From: Comamonadaceae bacterium M7527
GTDB taxonomy: Bacteria; Pseudomonadota; Gammaproteobacteria; Burkholderiales; Burkholderiaceae_C
Length of the DNA: 64,000 nt
Assembly: GCA_021044545.1 (NCBI GenBank)
Contig: CP087990.1
Coordinates: forward strand, 2,170,001 to 2,234,000
Reading direction: 5' to 3'
The notes beneath the pieces are model-generated. The model was not told the DNA's origin. It worked only from the letters and a program-made list of their open reading frames with translations, and ran no database searches. Made by a program: the position numbers and the translations under genes. Positions within the stretch are counted from its first letter, which is position 1. Each line of letters begins with the position of its first letter. Below are positions 62,632 through 64,000 of this stretch, piece by piece.

Positions 62632-63674
62632 TGTGGGGGGTGCTCTGTTTGTTCTGGTGGTGTTGCGCGCCACATGGCGGGCAGTTCATGAAGTTGCTCA
62701 GCGGCCCAGGCGCCAAAGTAGTCTTGAACGGCGGTTATTTGTTGCTGTGCATCGGTGATGCGGTTGACGTGCTTTCGTAATAAATCGCCACTGGGCAGGC
62801 TTTGCGCGTACCAGCCCAAGTGCTTGCGTGCAGAGCGCACACCTGTAAATTCGCCGTACAACTCATGGTGCTCAGCCAAGTGTGCCAGCATCCACTGACT
62901 CAACTCTTGCGGCGTTGGCGCTGCCAGCTCTTGGCCAGTCGCCAGATAGTGGGCTATTTCTCTGAATAGCCAGGGCCGGCCTTGTGCTGCGCGTCCCACC
63001 ATTACCGCGTCGGCACCTGTTGCCGCCAGCACTGCCTTGGCGGCTTGCGGGCTGTTGACGTCGCCATTGGCCACCACGGGAGTAGACACGCGCGACTTGA
63101 TATTGGCCACTGTTTCGTGTTCGGCAAAGCCTTTGTAGCCTTGCTCGCGCGTGCGGCCATGAATGGTGAGCATGGACACGCCTGCGTCTTGTGCGGCCAA
63201 GGCCAGCGTGAGCGCATTTTTGGCATGCTGCGCCCAGCCCGTGCGCATCTTCAGTGTGACCGGCACACCCTGCGGTGCGCAGGCGCTGACCACGGCTGAG
63301 ACGATGTCAATGGCCAGCGCCTCGTCTTGCATCAATGCCGAGCCCGCCCACTTGTTGCAGACCTTCTTGGCTGGACAGCCCATGTTGATGTCAATGATTT
63401 GTGCGCCACGGGCCACGTTGTAGCGGGCCGCGTCTGCCATCATGGCCGCGTCAGTACCTGCAATTTGCACGGCTATGGGGGCAGTCTCGCCTTCATGATC
63501 GGCGCGGCGTGATGTTTTGAGGCTGTCCCACAAGTCTGGTCTTGAGGTGACCATTTCGCTCACGGCATAGCCCGCGCCAAGTGTTTTGCACAGCTTGCGA
63601 AATGGCCTGTCTGTGACGCCGGCCATGGGTGCCACAAACAAGTTGTTGGGTAAGGTGTAAGAGCCGAGGTTCAA
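62628..63674 (-). CDS. dusB: tRNA-dihydrouridine synthase B
   Basis: FMN-dependent reductase that makes dihydrouridine in the tRNA D-loop. APMAGVTDRPFRKLC, the catalytic Cys in INMGCPAKKVCNKWAGSAL, TIHGRTREQGYKG and ANGDVNSP with MVGRAAQGRPW are visible. 348 residues. First gene of the dusB-fis-purH run. Upstream lie two adjacent perfect palindromes. Confidence 0.95.
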   Translation of the reverse strand: MNLGSYTLPNNLFVAPMAGVTDRPFRKLCKTLGAGYAVSEMVTSRPDLWDSLKTSRRADHEGETAPIAVQIAGTDAAMMADAARYNVARGAQIIDINMGCPAKKVCNKWAGSALMQDEALAIDIVSAVVSACAPQGVPVTLKMRTGWAQHAKNALTLALAAQDAGVSMLTIHGRTREQGYKGFAEHETVANIKSRVSTPVVANGDVNSPQAAKAVLAATGADAVMVGRAAQGRPWLFREIAHYLATGQELAAPTPQELSQWMLAHLAEHHELYGEFTGVRSARKHLGWYAQSLPSGDLLRKHVNRITDAQQQITAVQDYFGAWAAEQLHELPAMWRATPPEQTEHPPQ

Positions 63675-63696
63675 CGTACAGGCGCCACAAATGGCA

Positions 63697-63731
63697 ACGC
63701 GCCCCGCAGGGCGCGTGCTTAAAATTTAAGC
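63697..63731. other. Two adjacent palindromes upstream of dusB
   Basis: ACGCGCCC-CGCA-GGGCGCGT (63697-63716) is a perfect 8-bp hairpin and is directly followed by GCTTAAAATTTAAGC (63717-63731), a perfect AT-rich palindrome. They lie 23-57 bases before dusB in its leader. Together they also resemble a bidirectional terminator, though dusB starts here rather than ends. Confidence 0.5.
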
Positions 63732-63800
63732 AGTATTGTAGCTCGGTAAATCGCGTTTGGCCAGTTAAACATGGCACGCCACACCTATACTGCCCAGGCT

Positions 63801-64000
63801 ATGACCGATTGGCTACACATCACCATGAACTGGCTCAGCCTGCCTGAAGTTGGCTTGCCCGCTTTGTTTGTGGCCGCTTTTGTATCGGCCACCTTGCTGC
63901 CCATGGGCTCTGAGGCGGTGTTGTTTGGTGTGGTCACACTCCAGCCCGAATTGTTGTGGCCAGCTGTGGCCGTTGCCACGCTGGGCAATACAGGTGGTGG
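63801..64000 (+). CDS. YqaA/DedA-like membrane protein, partial
   Basis: Cut off by the window end after about 66 residues. The visible part, PALFVAAFVSATLLPMGSEAV and VAVATLGNTGGG, matches the N-terminus of the YqaA branch of SNARE-associated/DedA membrane proteins (function uncertain, possibly lipid transport). Divergent from dusB with 126 bases between. Confidence 0.75.
   Translation, partial: MTDWLHITMNWLSLPEVGLPALFVAAFVSATLLPMGSEAVLFGVVTLQPELLWPAVAVATLGNTGG

Noticed and set aside
1..64000. tRNA, rRNA, CRISPR array, toxin-antitoxin pair, biosynthetic cluster
   Set aside because: None was recognised on reading both strands; RNase P RNA is the only RNA gene supported.

Overview
This window looks like a chromosomal segment of a Burkholderiales betaproteobacterium, most like Comamonadaceae. 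The evidence is gene content and order: the full mraZ-to-lpxC division and cell-wall cluster, fused NUDIX/metallo-beta-lactamase and Lys/Ala/Pro-tailed DksA proteins, dapF-DUF484-xerC, and Gram-negative trimeric porins with 'MKKTLIALA' signal peptides. Nearly all of it is housekeeping DNA. No rRNA, tRNA, CRISPR array, prophage or recognisable IS transposase was seen.

Layout. 1-7.2 kb: ABC exporter, LysR regulator, pyrC, DUF3025 protein and htpX on the + strand, then a DEAD-box helicase on the - strand. 7.25-11.2 kb: a long palindrome, a FAD-dependent oxidoreductase (-), RNase P RNA (+) and a NUDIX/MBL fusion (-). 11.26-17.1 kb (+): dapF, DUF484, xerC, a secreted DsrE-like protein, a CobW/COG0523 GTPase and a DksA-like protein lacking the zinc cysteines. 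17.1-19.8 kb (-): a two-component system. 20.3-39.1 kb (+): mraZ-rsmH-ftsL-ftsI-murE-murF-mraY-murD-ftsW-murG-murC-ddl-ftsQ-ftsA-ftsZ-lpxC plus a 59-residue membrane protein, mostly joined by 4-base overlaps and preceded by a candidate MraZ operator. 39.2-39.9 kb: coq7 (-). 40.3-44.2 kb: two convergent porins and a lone tyrosine recombinase. 44.2-49.4 kb (-): RNB nuclease, TonB-like protein, aroE, mtgA, ruvC. 49.5-64 kb: esterase, rodA, a beta-hydroxyacid dehydrogenase, tldD, DAHP synthase, SulP transporter, metG, apbC/mrp, purH, fis, dusB and a partial YqaA-like membrane protein.

The most interesting region is 40.37-44.15 kb. Porin 1 (+) has a normal leader, start codon and signal peptide. 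Porin 2 (-) faces it and lacks a start codon and the first six or so signal-peptide codons. Homology between the two begins abruptly at a 48-bp inverted repeat (45/48 identical, 40373-40420 and 42620-42667) inside the signal-peptide codons. Inverting the 2.3 kb between the repeats would put porin 2 in frame behind porin 1's start codon and silence porin 1. A tyrosine recombinase gene whose first ~50 residues resemble a Phd/StbD-type antitoxin begins about 60 bp beyond the silent end. I infer a phase-variable porin switch with its own recombinase. This is untested.

At least eight genes carry a frame break, or in htpX a lost stop codon, that one or two missing bases in a short homopolymer would repair (ABC exporter, LysR, pyrC, htpX, FAD oxidoreductase, DUF484, porin 2 C-terminus, DAHP synthase); ftsW may be a ninth. 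The shared pattern points to sequencing or assembly errors rather than real pseudogenes, so these genes are annotated across the break.
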